Below are positions 9,503 through 21,764 of a stretch of 64,000 bases of DNA, piece by piece. The notes below the pieces were generated by a model. That model worked only from the letters and a program-made list of their open reading frames with translations, made no database searches and had not been told where the DNA came from. The stretch spans positions 303,446,781 to 303,510,780 of the forward strand of contig NC_059072.1 in the NCBI RefSeq assembly GCF_020497125.1, written 5' to 3'. This DNA comes from Mauremys mutica. Its lineage: Eukaryota > Chordata > Testudines > Geoemydidae. The stretch's first letter is position 1; each line of letters begins with the position of its first letter. The position numbers and the translations under genes were made by a program.

Positions 9503-10672
9503 TAATAATTGTTTATTCAGAGGTCAGCGGAACCAATCTTAAGCCTTTCCTCTCTGGAAATCTGTATTTAAATTAGGGATGGGTGAATCAATCTGAGAAA
9601 GAACCTGCCCAAACTTTAGCTAGTCCATGAATTGAACCAACTTGCAGCCTTTTTTAACTTCAGTTCAGTTTGCATAACTGAGCTTCCTCCCATCTTGTGA
9701 CTCCCAGTACAGTAGTGGTTCCCTGCCCTCCACATAACCAGCCAATCCAGCTACACTTCCAACTGTTCAATTTCCCTTGTCATTTCCATTAAGGCTACAT
9801 TGTGCTCTAGACTGTGTCCCCTTCACCCCAACACCGGAAACACAGTCTGTGGATACAGATACACAGGGTACGCAGAAAGGCATGGGTGGTGGGTATAATA
9901 GGCAAGGGGAGGCGGTGCTTCCCCTAGCACAGCTGTCTCTGCCGCCTGACACCTGAGCTGTGGTGTCCCCGCCCCTTCCCTTCCCTACTCTGACACATCC
10001 CAGAGGCTTGCTGCTGCTGCCTGGGGTGAATGTTCCTCCTTTCCTCTCCTCCACCCCACCCCATCTCATCCCTTTCCCCCCTCCGACGTCCCCACAGCTG
10101 CCAGCCACATCTTTCCTCACTCCCCCACCCCGTGTGTGTGAGAGAGAGAGAATGCAAGCAGGCAGTCAGTGGCAGATGGGTGGGGAGTGAGGAGGTGAGC
10201 GGAGGGGATACCTGAGTAACTTTACACAGTGAAAAAGCCTCCCAGAGACCTAGTAGAGGAGGTCACTAAAACTGTTAAAGAGCCATTAAAGTGGTAATGA
10301 AGCCATTTAACAGGCATTTGCCAATGCCCAGGAAGCCTTCGGCCACATTCAGCTGGCTTTTACCTTGTAGGAAAATGTGTTGTTGGGGTTTAAAACAGTT
10401 TCCAAATGAGGAGCCTTCAGTTATTCTCTGTATCCAGAAGTAACTGCTAACCAGGCTCATGGAGGAGCTGACAGCCAGTGAGTTTATTTCTTGATCTAGC
10501 TGTTTTATTCAAACCCAGTTTAAATAAACGAGTCTGGCAGGGAATTCTGTGTAAGAAAGGTGATTAAACTACTGCCTTAATGCAGGCTGTCAATGACAAG
10601 CATTTTTTCAAAAGGAGAGATTAGGCTTCAGGTTGGCACAGGTAGCCTGGCTTTTCATCTCTCTCTATACAG
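9503..10672. other. No gene seen; pyrimidine-rich interval
   Basis: Intergenic. 9960-10130 is strongly C/T-rich and followed by a short GT/GA run at 10130-10152. No domain or splice-supported exon was recognised. Confidence 0.45.
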
Positions 10673-11024
10673 CAGGGGTTGGCAACCTCTGGCACGCGGC
10701 TCGTCAGGGTAAGCACCTTGGCAGGCCGGGCCAGTTTGTTTATCTGCCGCATCAGCAGGTTCAGCCGATCGCGGTTCCCACTGGCCGCGGTTCGCCATCC
10801 CAGGCCAATGAGGGTGGTGGGAAGTGGCGCGGGCCGTAGGATGTGCTGGCCGCAGCTTCCTGACTCCCGCATTGGCCTGGGACAGCAAACTGCGGCCAGT
10901 GGGAGCTGCGGTCCACCGAACCTGCCAACGCGGCGGATAAAAAACTAGCCCAGCCCATCAGGGTGCCTAGCCCAGCCCACCAGGGTGCTTAGGCGAGCCG
11001 CATGCTAGAGGTTGCCGACCCCTG
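10673..11024. mobile_element. hAT-type MITE, family A copy 1
   Basis: The ends CAGGGGTTGGCAACCTCTGG and its inverted partner TAGAGGTTGCCGACCCCTG form terminal inverted repeats. Flanks are CTATACAG (10665-10672) and GTATACAG (11025-11032), an 8-bp target duplication with one mismatch. No transposase frame. The same family recurs at 13.5 kb and 26.1 kb. Confidence 0.88.
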
Positions 11025-11207
11025 GTATACAGCATACACGGAACTCCCTGCCACACAGAGGAGAATCTACCTTGCAATTGTGCTATGCCTGTTGCCTGCT
11101 CAGTTCCCTTGGGGAATGTTATTAGTGCTTTCAGGTGAAAAGGGGAGAGGGTGTCATGGGAGCGGAGTTGCAGGAGGGGGGGAGCAGCAGCCGAGTGAGT
11201 GACTATA

Positions 11208-11458
11208 ACAGGGTTCAAAAAAGAACTGGATAAGTTCATGGAGGATAGGTCTATCAATGATTATTAGCCGGGATGGACAGGGATGGTGTCCCTAGCCTCT
11301 GTTTGCCAGAAGCTGGGAATGGGTGACGGGATAGATCACTTGATAATTATCTGTTCTGTTCATTCCCTCTGGGGCACCTGGCATTGGCCACTGTCAGTAG
11401 ACAGGAAACTGGGCTGGATGGACCTTTGGTCTGACCCAGTATGGCCGTTCTTATGTAA
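11208..11458 (+). mobile_element. CR1 LINE 3' end
   Basis: Terminal part of a CR1 element, starting at GGGTTCAAAAAAGAACTGG and ending GACCCAGTATGGCCGTTCTT. 5'-truncated, as usual for CR1. The opposite-strand equivalent is at 40.2 kb. Confidence 0.85.
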
Positions 11459-12985
11459 GGAGGCGAGTCAGCTGCACAGCGGTGTCTCATGGAAGGTGGG
11501 GAAGGGTCTGGTGGGGTGAGGAGGCGAGTAGCAGGTGGGTGAGCAGCAAGCGGAGGAAGAGGTGAACGAAGGAAGAGGTGAGTGAAGGAGGGGATCTCGG
11601 GTGGGGTGAAGAGGTGAGTGGCAAGTCACCAGTGGGGGGGGCGGGGCCTGGGGCAGAGCGGGGTGGAATGTGGGCAGGGCTATGGGCGGAAGGGGCAGGA
11701 CAAGGATGCTCACCTCCCCCAGGAGAAGTTTCACCCACTGCCCATGCGGAAAGGGACAGAGAACAGACAGATCTTTGGTTCTGCCCTCCCAATGGGCCAG
11801 CCAACACAGCTGAACTGACATAAGGTGGAGGCAGTAATTTGCAGCCTGCATAGAGCAGCAGCAGATTACTCTCCTCCTGAGCCATTATTGCTTCCCCGGA
11901 GTAATGCTGCAGTGTGGCACCCATTGCTATGGGCTGTGTCCTTGTAGCCCCCTTACTATAGCCTTGTAGCCTTTCATGTCTGTGAAACTGACTTTTTCCT
12001 TATGGACTTGTATTTGGTCCAATTTGCCTTAATCTTTGTGCAGTTTTATTTCATTTGCTCCCTTAACCTCACCCTATGATCCCATTTTTCTGCCTCCTCT
12101 TGATGAATTCTCTGCCTCATACAGTGAATGCCTCTTTCTTATCCTTGACTGTTTTTGCAGGTCCATATTTGCCTCCCTGACTCATGCTGAGCAATAGCAA
12201 CTCACTAAACAAGTAGTCTCCTTGAAATCAAATGGCCCACTTGCATAGCAAGTTACTACTCAGTATAAATAGTACTGGCGGAACCAGGCACTTTGTGTTT
12301 ACTACTAGATCGCACTCTCAGCCACTTGGCTTTTTAGCCATCTATCTTTGAACATCTGCTATTTCTCCACAGTAGATTTCCTTTTCATTCCTTTTGTCTA
12401 CTTTCTCTTTCCCCTAGTGCTTCTCACATTCTCTCAAAACCAGTTAGGCAGAAATCCAAATATATGCAACGTCTTGCACAGTTGACAAATGTGAAGCATT
12501 GCCATCGTCCGCCTCTTGGTCTTCCAGTAAACTGCAGCACACAGAAAGAATGATACAGGTCCTTTAAACTGAGAGCAAGAAGTTGACTGGAATGTTAGCT
12601 AATGTTTTCCTAAAATAACCTCAACACCTGAAGTAAAGTGGGAGTTGCTATTTAACACTGCACAGCTTCCAAAACAGTCTTCACACACTGTGAGATTCAA
12701 GCCAGAAGTACAGAACTGTTGGCAGCATTTTAAGGATGACTAATGCAGCACTGCTAAAAACAACTTGAAGGGGTTTTCCATGAGCAAGCCTCATTACAGG
12801 TACAGTATTGCCTTTTCATGTGCTAAATATAAGAACTTCACTGTAATGTACACACTGCTGGGCTTTTTATCAGCACATACCACAGCTAGTAAAACGAACC
12901 CTAGCACTTTCATAAACAAAGGCAGCACCTGATCCTTGTTAACACCACTTCATGTGCCAAAAGTCACCATCACAGAAGATAGGAC
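11459..12985. other. No gene seen; purine-rich then unique DNA
   Basis: 11460-11720 is G/A-rich degenerate sequence (repeated GAGGAGGTGAGTG-like phrases). The rest to 12985 shows no recognisable exon or repeat. Confidence 0.45.
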
Positions 12986-13139
12986 CAGGACAAGCTCTAT
13001 CATTTTTGCCGCCCCAAGCAAAAAAAAAAAAAAAAAAGCCGCTCGGACTGTGCCGCCCCAAGAACGGACAGAATGCCGCCCCTTTGCATGTGTGGTCCCA
13101 GGCACATGCTTCCTCCACTGATGCCTGGAGCCGGTCCTG
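12986..13139. mobile_element. Short hAT-like MITE
   Basis: The ends CAGGACAAGCTC and GGAGCCGGTCCTG are inverted repeats with mismatches. Flanks are GATAGGAC (12978-12985) and CATAGGAC (13140-13147), an 8-bp duplication with one mismatch. A run of 18 A follows position 13019. Confidence 0.7.
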
Positions 13140-13521
13140 CATAGGACTATGAGAATGGAGCTTAGAGAGTGTGGAGTAGGCACAAAAGAGGAACAAGAGT
13201 AGAACGTAATAAATCTACATAGAACACATCACCAGACATCAGCAACACCAGGAGGGATGCGCTGGAGTGCCGATGAGAAGCGCAGTGGGGAAAGTAACTG
13301 AAATACTTTTCTCCTGGATTGTATTTTCTAAATGGACAACCTACCCTAAATTCTCAATTACTGAGAGACAATCTTCACTCATAGCTATATTTGCTTTCCA
13401 CAACCAACTCTCTGTATAACTTTTCATGAGTGATGTACCCAAATACTTGGGTGCTAATATCTAAACTGTATTCTTAAATTTATTCACCTAAATTTGTGTT
13501 ATTGCTGATTATGCACTATAG

Positions 13522-13831
13522 CAGGGAATGGCAATCATTGGCACGCGGCTCACCAGGGTAAGCACCTTGGCGGGGCGGGCCGGTTTGTTTACCTGCTGCA
13601 TCTGCAGGTTCAGCCGATTGAGGCTCCCACTGGCTGTGGTTTGCCAACCCAGGCCAATGGGGGCTGTGGGAAGCAGCGCGGGCCAAGGGATGTGCTGGCC
13701 GCCACTTCCCACAGGCCCCATTGGCCTGGAGCAGCAAACCACGGCAAGTGGGAGCTGTGATCGGCTGAACCTGCGGACACGGCAGGTAAACAAACTGGCC
13801 CGGGCCACATGCTAAAGGTTGCCAATCTCTG
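13522..13831. mobile_element. hAT-type MITE, family A copy 2
   Basis: Same family as 10673-11024 (shared GCACGCGGCTC, GTAAGCACCTTGGC and GGCCAATGGGGGCTG interior). Ends CAGGGAATGGCAATC and GGTTGCCAATCTCTG. Flanks CACTATAG and CACTACAT, an eroded 8-bp duplication. Confidence 0.85.
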
Positions 13832-13908
13832 CACTACATACAGTATACATACAGTATATGTATCTTATGACTTTAAAAACAGACTTTGTATTTGTGGATA
13901 ATCTAAGC

Positions 13909-14204
13909 CAGTGGTGGGCAACCTGCAGCCTGCAAGAGAGTTTGTTTACTCTGACCGTCTGCAGGCACGACTGCCCCGCAGCTCCCAGTGGCTGCAGTTC
14001 GCCATTCCTGGCCAATGGGAGCTGTGGGAAGCGGCCACTGCTTCCCACAGCTCCCATTGGCCAGGAACAGTGAACCGTGACCACTGGGACCTGCAGGCGG
14101 CCATGTCTGCGGACGGTCAATGTTAACAAACTGTCTCGCAGCCTGCCAGTGGATTACCCTGATGGGCTGTGTGCGGCCCGCGGGCTGCAGGTTCCCCTCC
14201 ACTG
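13909..14204. mobile_element. hAT-type MITE, family B
   Basis: Perfect 8-bp target duplication ATCTAAGC (13901-13908 and 14205-14212). The ends CAGTGGTGGGCAACCTGCAG and CTGCAGGTTCCCCTCCACTG are inverted repeats. The interior is a self-complementary CAGCTCCCATTGGCC / GGCCAATGGGAGCTG block. Non-coding. Confidence 0.92.
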
Positions 14205-14354
14205 ATCTAAGCACTATAACCAGATGTACAGAGACTCTTTCTTAACATGTGCACTATATAATATTTTAACATTAGCTTTAATAAAAATTTTAAATATGCA
14301 CTGCATAAACGGATAGAAACATATTAAAGGCTCAAGGAAAAAATGTAGAAACCA

Positions 14355-14680
14355 ACTCAGAGCTGGTTGGAGAAATTTCAATGGAGCCCTATTCTGTCCA
14401 AACACACAGTTCCATCAGCATCAAAATGCTTTGCAAAATCAGGTTTTCACTGAAATTTCATTCTGAAAGAAAACCCGGGGGGGGGAGGCAGTTCTGATAA
14501 TCCCATTTTGACTTTCTGAATGAAACATTTTGTTTTGAAAAAAAGTTGAAATTGAAACAAAATCTTTCAATTGACCTCAAACAAAATATGGAATTTTCCT
14601 TCATGAAGAGTTTTGAAATTGTCAGGTTTTGTTCTGATTCAGAACAAAGCCTAAGTTAGAAATCTCAAAATCCTTTGCAC
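14355..14680. repeat. AT-rich dispersed repeat
   Basis: Starts AGAGCTGGTTGGAGAAATTT and consists of alternating GAAATTTC/TTTTGAAA phrases. A related stretch starting AGAGCTGGTCAGAAACTTTT is at 20228. Family unassigned. Confidence 0.4.
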
Positions 14681-15588
14681 AACAGAATTTGTCCTCCACA
14701 CAGCTCTATGAACTAGTAGCAGAAGCATACTGAGAGTATGTGAATATCCAGACTTGTTCAATGAATGTTTTGTATACACAGGCTTCAGACTTATGGACTC
14801 CTTATGAACTGTTCACTGAGAATATTCCTTTGATTATTTGATGTTCGGTGATCAACGTTCAAACTGTGTGATTCATCACATGGCACTGTTTTTGCACCCT
14901 GACTGGGTGACCCAACATTTATAAATTACATGTGCTTTCACATGAAATTAATTTGTTATTTAAATTTACTTTGTTTTGGGATTACCCAAATCAAAGCCAT
15001 TTCCCAATAATACTCATAAAAACAAAATATTGCTTTGCATAAATGATAATGAAAAACAAATAAAGAGGTGTGTATTTGTGATTGAAATGAAATTCTACTC
15101 AGAAGTTACCAAAATGCCTGTGGATGACCTTTCACTATGAGGCAAGCTCTACCAGCAGCTGAAGTTAATGAGAGCCACATGTGCACATTTGGGAGTGGAA
15201 TTTGACCCAGAATATCTTTCTATTTCTGTCTTTCTATCTTAAGGTTTTCTACAGCGCCCATTATCACAGTATCTAAGCATTGCCCATGTAAATATGCTCA
15301 AGGTCCCCATCATGGAGTCCTCTGCTTTTCTCCCTTTCCTGATTATAAGAGGCTTTGCTTGAGTTATGTTGTTGGGCCATGGAGGAGGTCGTTGCCATAA
15401 ATGATTTTGCAGAAGAGGAACAAGGCCTTGAACTGGCAATGGAAGGAAACTTGCAGCCGGGGCAGAGAGTTTCACTGTTAATGGCAGCTGAGGTGGACAA
15501 ATTCTGAACAAGCTGGAGCACTGCAGTGAACCAGTCTGAAGGGATAAATGCGCTGTAGCTAAATCCTAGTCTGGAAAGAAGGGGAAAC
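14681..15588. other. No gene seen
   Basis: AT-rich unique sequence. No exon with supported splice sites, RNA gene or clear repeat recognised. Confidence 0.4.
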
Positions 15589-15767
15589 CATAGAATATCA
15601 AAGCTGGAAGGGACCTCAGAAGGTCATCTAGTCCCACCCCCTGCTCCAAGCAAGACCAATCCCCTGACAGACTTTTACCCCACATCCCTAAATGGCCTCC
15701 TCAAGGATTGAACTCACAACCGTGGGTTTAACAGGCCAATGCTCAAACCACTGAGCTATGCCTCCCC
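15589..15767 (-). mobile_element. tRNA-derived SINE with CR1-like tail (CryI-type)
   Basis: Read on the minus strand it begins GGGGAGGCATAGCTCAGTGG. The Pol III A box TAGCTCAGTGG is at 15758-15748 and the B box GGTTGTGAGTTCAATCC at 15721-15705. The 3' half (GACCTTCTGAGGTCCCTTCC and an ATTCTATGG end) resembles the CR1 3' end, which such SINEs use to borrow the CR1 machinery. Turtle Pol III/SINEs of the Cry I type have this design; the family name is from memory. Confidence 0.82.
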
Positions 15768-17536
15768 AACTCTAGTAAAATGATTATAGTGGACAACTGT
15801 AATAAATTGGTCAAATGGCACTATGGAACAAGGTGTAGAGACACAATTTCTCACCACCTTACATGATTGCTTCTTGGAACAGCTAGTTATAGAGAACACA
15901 AGAGAAGAGACTATTTTCAACTTATTCCTAAGTAATGGTTCAAAAAGTAACTATAGCTGACCCACTCAGTAATAGTGCTCACAACATGTGGTAATTAAGC
16001 CTGACCTCATCAGGGGGAAAATCTAGCACTGTGACACTAAGCTTCAGAAACAGCAATTTAAAAAAAAGAAGCTAATTGAAAAATCCCTGCAAAAGTAAGG
16101 AAATTAAAATCTGCAGACTGAACATAAGGCTACTTAAGCACAGCATAACAGGATCAGTGCAAATGAAAAGTGCTAAAAGGAAATAATTTTTTAAAACACA
16201 TTACATAGCCAGCCTATCGACCTCATTGCCTCTAGGTGTTGTTGAGGTCAAGAACCTGGTGGGACTCAAGAGAGGAATACACATTATATTAGATCATGAG
16301 AACATCAATAATTATATTAGATAGGATAAGAAGACTTTTTTTTTTAAGAAAAAAAGTTATAAACTCCCAGCCTTTGCGATAAGTCGACCTTTAACTAAAG
16401 GAGATTATGCAGAATTTTTCCCAATTAACAGTTATTGCATAATTGCCCACTATGGGGTTACTTGCACCTGCCTCTGAAGCATCTGGTCCTGGTGATCTCA
16501 CCACTTGATTGATCTGCCAAGTCCCAAGTTCTTATGCAAAAGGTAGCGAGTTGCCTTTTTCCAGGTGCCCTGCTATGGCTAGAGGTGCTTCCACAGGTTC
16601 CCCCCTTCTGCTCCTTCTCTTCAGGGACTTTTGGGACCGCTGGATAGTTTTTCTCAGGGCTATCACCAGCCCTTCCTTAAAATGGGGTTATTAGCCCATA
16701 GTAATTCAAACTCGTCCTTAGTGTCCCAAACACAAGGTCCATCATAGTGACCCCATAGTTCAAAGCCATCTCCAAAGCTTCTGTCATCCATGGAGACCTT
16801 GTTCTGCTCAGCAGAAGCCTCGCCTTTCAACTCTGCCTTCCTTCCTCTGTCCACATGCTGAAGGCGGCATATATACTATCCTCCTTCTGACAGCTTCTCC
16901 CAATTGAGAGGGGAGCACTGCCTCACCCTACACCACAGGGCTCCTGAGCCCAGGCTCTTAAAGTGACAGTATCCTGGGATCTCCCATCCCATTTGTTAAC
17001 TCTCCGGGACCACCTCCTCTCTTCTAGCTTCAGCTAGTTTCTGACTGTGCTTACACCAACATCCTTGAAAGGGGGTCTTCTGCCCCCCTCCCCCCTTGTG
17101 CTTGAAGGGCCAGTACCTTCTGTTACACAAAACCAAGCCATGGCATGAAAAGTCTAATTTCTTACCCACTAAATGACCTGGAACTAAATGCAAATATTAA
17201 TTTTGCACAGTTTTGCATAACATTTTCCCTAGTTGTCACAAAACACTATTAACATCTAATTTGTTTCTGATCCCAGGCTGAGGGAAAGCCGTTCCTTGGG
17301 TAGTTTGATTGCGTCAGTGTTATTCAGATATGTAAATAAAGATACCAAGATAAGAGCTGTTCAACAACAGAGGCTTTTTACATTCTATATTTATCAGACC
17401 CTTCAAGCTAAATAAAAACACCCTGTATATTTGATCAGTTTAAGAATATGCCCAACAAGTGATCATCAAAATTCCTTGACTCCACCAATCCTCCCCCAAA
17501 AGCTCCATGTTATGTAAGGGCTGCTCAAAAAGCACC
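15768..17536. other. No gene seen
   Basis: Intergenic. An A/T homopolymer patch lies at 16337-16355. Short open frames only, none with recognisable domains. Confidence 0.4.
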
Positions 17537-17780
17537 TCAGTGACTTAGGAACCTAAACCCCATTTTCAAAAAAGACTTAGCTAGTAAGAAGTGGGATTTT
17601 CAATGACACGTAGGGTCCGAAGTGCCTAAAAGCCAGATGTTTAAAGGTATTTAGGTGCTTAAAGATGCAGATAGGTGCCGACTGGCATTTTCAAAAGTGC
17701 CTCTAATCTGGCTTTAAATCATTTTTGAAAATGTGACCTAGGCTCCTAAGTCAGTTTGGTGCTTTTGAAAATCGTACCCC
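17537..17780. mobile_element. Palindromic MITE, 244 bp
   Basis: The left arm CAGTGACTTAGGAACCTAA followed by CATTTTCAAAA is inversely repeated on the right as TTTTGAAAATGTGACCTAGG followed by CTCCTAAGTCAG. Internal copies of TAGGTGC and GTGCCTAAA also occur. Non-coding. Confidence 0.7.
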
Positions 17781-20224
17781 GAGGCTGAAGGAAAGAGCTC
17801 TTACCCTCTCGTGGCCTCCTTCAGGCTACCGGGTTGGGTGCAGTCTGAGGTACAGGTCAGTTTGTTTAGCAGGATTCCATGACTGGCTGCAACCTAAATG
17901 GAGGCAAAATGGAAGCTGGCTCCTCTGCTGCTTGCTTGCAGGTTTTATTTCAGCAAAGTCTCTTAGATGCAAAACCTGGGAGCACTTAAAGTGCTCTGCT
18001 GTGGCACTTCAGCAAGTCAGAAGATGGAAATCAATGCAGAGCTTTGCAAACTAAAGTCTGACATGAAGGTGCCCTTGTATGAAGTGTCACCAGATGATAT
18101 GGAAGATGGTGTTGGCCATTTCTATCTTCATCTTTTTCATGATCTGCAGGCAGCACCAGGTGCAACAGCTCCTTCCCTTTGGGCTCCATTTGCAAACAAT
18201 TCCAAAATGTCTTTCAGCTAGTCAGCCTGGCAAGGCATTTAAAACAGAGCTGATGTAAGAACCACTGAACACAAACCAGTGGAGGTGTTACATTTGTTTT
18301 ACTTGGACCAATGTTTAAATGATTACCACCAATTTTTCAAGGTTTTTATGCGAGGTCACATGTAGGATGCTGAGAATCTCTAACTAAGTGTCTAGGTACA
18401 TTGAAATAATGGAACAGAAAGAAATCCAGGAGAGGAAAAACAGTTCATAATCAGCAATTACATGGACAAATGATCCTTCATTGAAATCCAACCCATTGGT
18501 TTTTCAAAATTAGCATGTATGAATTAAATCCGGCCTTCAAAAGGGCAATGAGCTATCTGCTGTTTACAGTACAATGTGAAACTGCAGGCCTGCTTGCTTT
18601 TAGCACTGAAATGGGAACCCATTTGGTTTGAGCAACAGACGGTTACTTGCAGTTGATTATTATTTAAGCATTTCCCTTGAATGTGTTTTTATTCTATTAT
18701 TTTAATAAACCTAAAAAGTAGTTGTCAGCTTCATAATTGTGACTTCACATCAGAGCCCATAGGCACTGATGTCTGAACATTGTGGATATAAAACAAACAG
18801 AACAATACCCACTGATATCTGAAAAGCACCTCTAGTAAGGTTCCCAGACCTATATACATTTCACCTAACCAGCCAGGGATAAATCCTGTGGGGAGTGGCT
18901 GTTGAAAGGGTCCCTGTCTGCAAAGGCAGGAAGGCTCTGGGAGCCAAGGTGTAGCACACTCCAAAACATTCCTTTCCACTTCTTCAAGTAGCCACAGCAT
19001 GCATCCTTTCCACCAGCAACTCTTGCTGAAGGCACCGTAAGTGCAGGGGAGCCGGGAGCCTGGCCACGCCCCAAACCAGTTGGCCACACCCCAATGGAGC
19101 ACCACTGGATTCCCTGCCTAGTAGTCAAAAGCACTAGATCCATATTACGCTCTACTTGCAACCTGTGCTTGGAAAGGAAAGGGGGGAAGGGGAAACTCTC
19201 TGTATAGCCTAGTGCACTCCAGGCAAGACATGTGAGAACGTTTCCCACAGTATACACTGCACCCGGGCAAAGCCAGGCTCAGAAAGGAGGAGTTGTGTTA
19301 CACACAATTTGGACCTTTCCTCGTATTCTTTCACGGGGAGACGACGGTGGCTCAAGGGAATTCCAGACCAAGTGTTTTGGGGAAAAAGGGAGCACTCGTG
19401 ACCACTTTCATGTCACCAGCCCCACTTGGCTACCCCTCCACCCACCATACAACAGCCAGGAGAGGAAAGCACAGCAGCCAGTGTCTGAGTATCTCCTGTT
19501 GGCACAGTGCCCTGGAAAGGCTGCGTCAGCCAGCAGGGATCTGGTAGAGCGTGAGCTGCAGTTTATCTGCATATTTCATAAGCAACCAAACACGTCTGAT
19601 AATATCTATCAGGACAAAAGTACTGGACATTGAGTACAATTTAGCTATGTCCATGAACTCAAGCAATTTGGTGTTTTTTTTAACTTTTGACTATAAACAT
19701 TCTTTAAAAAAAAACACCACTAGGAAAATTTATCCAAGTGGAACTAATATTAAATTATATGTAGCAACAACCCGGCTCTCCACCAGCATGAACGCAGCAA
19801 TCATAAATCTCTGTTAGCTGTAATTTTTCACATATTTGGAATCTACCATCGTGTAAATTAGTCCCGTTTGTACAATCAGTGTTGATGCCATTAAAATCAA
19901 TCTCATTTGCCAAAGCATATGAGCACAACAGTCCCTGGACTTGATAATTTTTCAGTTCAAAAATCATCTTGGACTAGGTTCTTAACCTGAGTTTTACAGC
20001 AAGAAATCAGATTGCATTTGGAAACAGTACTCTTATAATTGAAAATTGACAACAGACCTACCATTCGTTTTTATTGGCACTTCCTGGTGCTTTAACTCCT
20101 TTGTTTACTTTTGTTCTGGGGCTGCCAGCTATTCCAGCTTGACATATTTCTTCCCTGTCCCTGCCTATTGTTGCCACAAGAATTTCAGTGTAGTCAGAAA
20201 GAGAGAACACAGACTTCCCAGAGC
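17781..20224. other. No gene seen
   Basis: Several open frames of 80-130 codons exist (for example 17967-18221 and 19232-19633), but none has a recognisable domain, and they overlap on both strands. I would not annotate them as genes. Confidence 0.4.
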
Positions 20225-20365
20225 CTTCCACCAGAGCTGGTCAGAAACTTTTCATTACAAGTTTTTGCAAACATTTTTTCAAAATTTTAAAACCTATGAG
20301 AGTGGTTGAATCTTTTTGAAAATTTGAAATTTCAACAACAAATTCATGAAAAATCCCCCCACCCC
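20225..20365. repeat. AT-rich dispersed repeat, second copy
   Basis: Begins CAGAGCTGGTCAGAAACTTT and continues with TTTTGAAAATTTGAAATTTC. Related to 14355-14680. Confidence 0.4.
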
Positions 20366-20669
20366 CAAAAAATCACTATTTTTTCTGCCTTTTCTCAGTG
20401 TCTGTTCTTCACTCTGCATGGTGCTGTGTGCCCTCAGTTAACAATGGACCCTCAACACTGGACTCTTACCTTCCTCAGATAGCTTAAAACCTGTCTCCTC
20501 TATTTCTATCCCTGTCATCCTATGGCTCCGGTCACTGTAGTATCTGGGTACCCCACAATCATGAAAGAATTTGTCCTCCCAGCACTCCTGTGTACGTTAG
20601 GGGAGTGTTATTAGAGATGAGCGACTGAGGAAGAGACAGAGTAAGTGACTTGCCCAAGGTCACCTAGGA

Positions 20670-21764
20670 CAGCATTTTTCAAAGTTCTGGTCATGACCCA
20701 GTACTGGGTCGCAGCATGTAAAGCACTGGGTCACTCTGGTCAGCATCTCTGACCGGGATGTTAAAAGTCTTGTCGGCAGTGCTGTTCAGCTAAGGTAGGC
20801 TAGTGCCTTCCTGGTCCGACACCGCGCTGCGCCCTGGAAGCGGCCAGCAGCAGGTCCAGCTTCTAGGCGGGGGGGGGGGTGCACGGGGCTCTGTACACTG
20901 CCCCTTCCCTGAGCACCGGCTTCAATGGGAACTGGGGGGGGGGCAGTGCCTCTAGACCAGAGCCACTTGTGTGCTTCCACCTAGGAGCCGAACCTGCTGT
21001 TGGCTGCTTCAGGCGCAGCGCGGTCCGCAGGGCCAGGACAGGTGAGAAGCCTCTCTTAGCACTCCATCCGCGCTGCTGACCAGGAGCTGCCGGAGGTAAG
21101 TCTGTGCCCCAATCCCCTGCCCCAGCCATGAACCCCCCCCAACCCTGAATCCCTTCCTGCACCCCAAACCCCTCATCCCCAGAGCCTGGACCCCCACCCC
21201 AGAGCCCCCTCCTGCACCCCAACCCCCAGCCTAGAGCCCCCTCCTGCACACCAAACCCCTCATCCCCAGCCCCACCCCAGAGCCTGCACCCCCAGCCCAG
21301 AGCCCCCTCCTGCACCCCAAACCCCTCATCCACAGCCCCACCCCAGAACCTGGACCCCCAGCCTAGAGCCCCCTCCTGCACACCAAACCCCTCATCCCCG
21401 GCCCCACCCCAGAGCCTGCACCCCCAGCCCAGAGCCCCCTCCTGCACCCCAAACCCCTCATCCCCAGACCCACCCCAGAGCCTGGACCCCCACCCCAGAG
21501 CCCCCTCCTGCACCCCAACCCCCAGCCTAGAGCCCGCTCCTGCACACCAAACCCCTCATCCACAGCCCCACCCCAGAGCCTGCACCGTCAGACCAGAGCC
21601 CTGACCCCCTCCCACACCCCAACCCCCTGCCCCAGCCCTGAGCCCCCACACCAGACCCAGAGCCCTTCCCACACCCCAAACCCCTCATCCTCAGCTCCGT
21701 TGGGTCACGGGCATCAACAATTTTCTTCAACTGGGTCCCCAGAAAAAAAGTTTGAAAACCACTG
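20670..21764. mobile_element. hAT-like element with internal minisatellite (1)
   Basis: Perfect 8-bp duplication ACCTAGGA at 20662-20669 and 21765-21772. The ends CAGCATTTTTCAAAGTTCTGG and AGTTTGAAAACCACTG are approximate inverted repeats. 1,095 bp, no transposase frame. More than half of the inside is tandem repeat. Confidence 0.9.
21105..21700. repeat. C-rich minisatellite, about 66-bp unit
   Basis: The motif AGAGCCCCCTCCTGCA (or a close variant) starts at 21201, 21233, 21299, 21365, 21431, 21497 and 21529: spacings 32, 66, 66, 66, 66, 32. The unit is therefore about 66 bp with half-length partial copies. On the minus strand it gives an artificial 216-codon frame. Confidence 0.9.

Noticed and set aside
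15705..15758. tRNA gene suggested by A and B boxes
   Set aside because: The sequence continues into a CR1-like tail and does not close a tRNA cloverleaf; it is a tRNA-derived SINE.
17967..18221. 84-codon frame with plausible composition
   Set aside because: I could not relate it to a known protein, and there are no flanking splice signals or a poly(A) tract typical of a processed copy.
20863..21513. 216-codon repetitive minus-strand frame (GVQEGALGWG-type units)
   Set aside because: It is a by-product of the 66-bp minisatellite inside a hAT-like element; no start context, domain or conservation.
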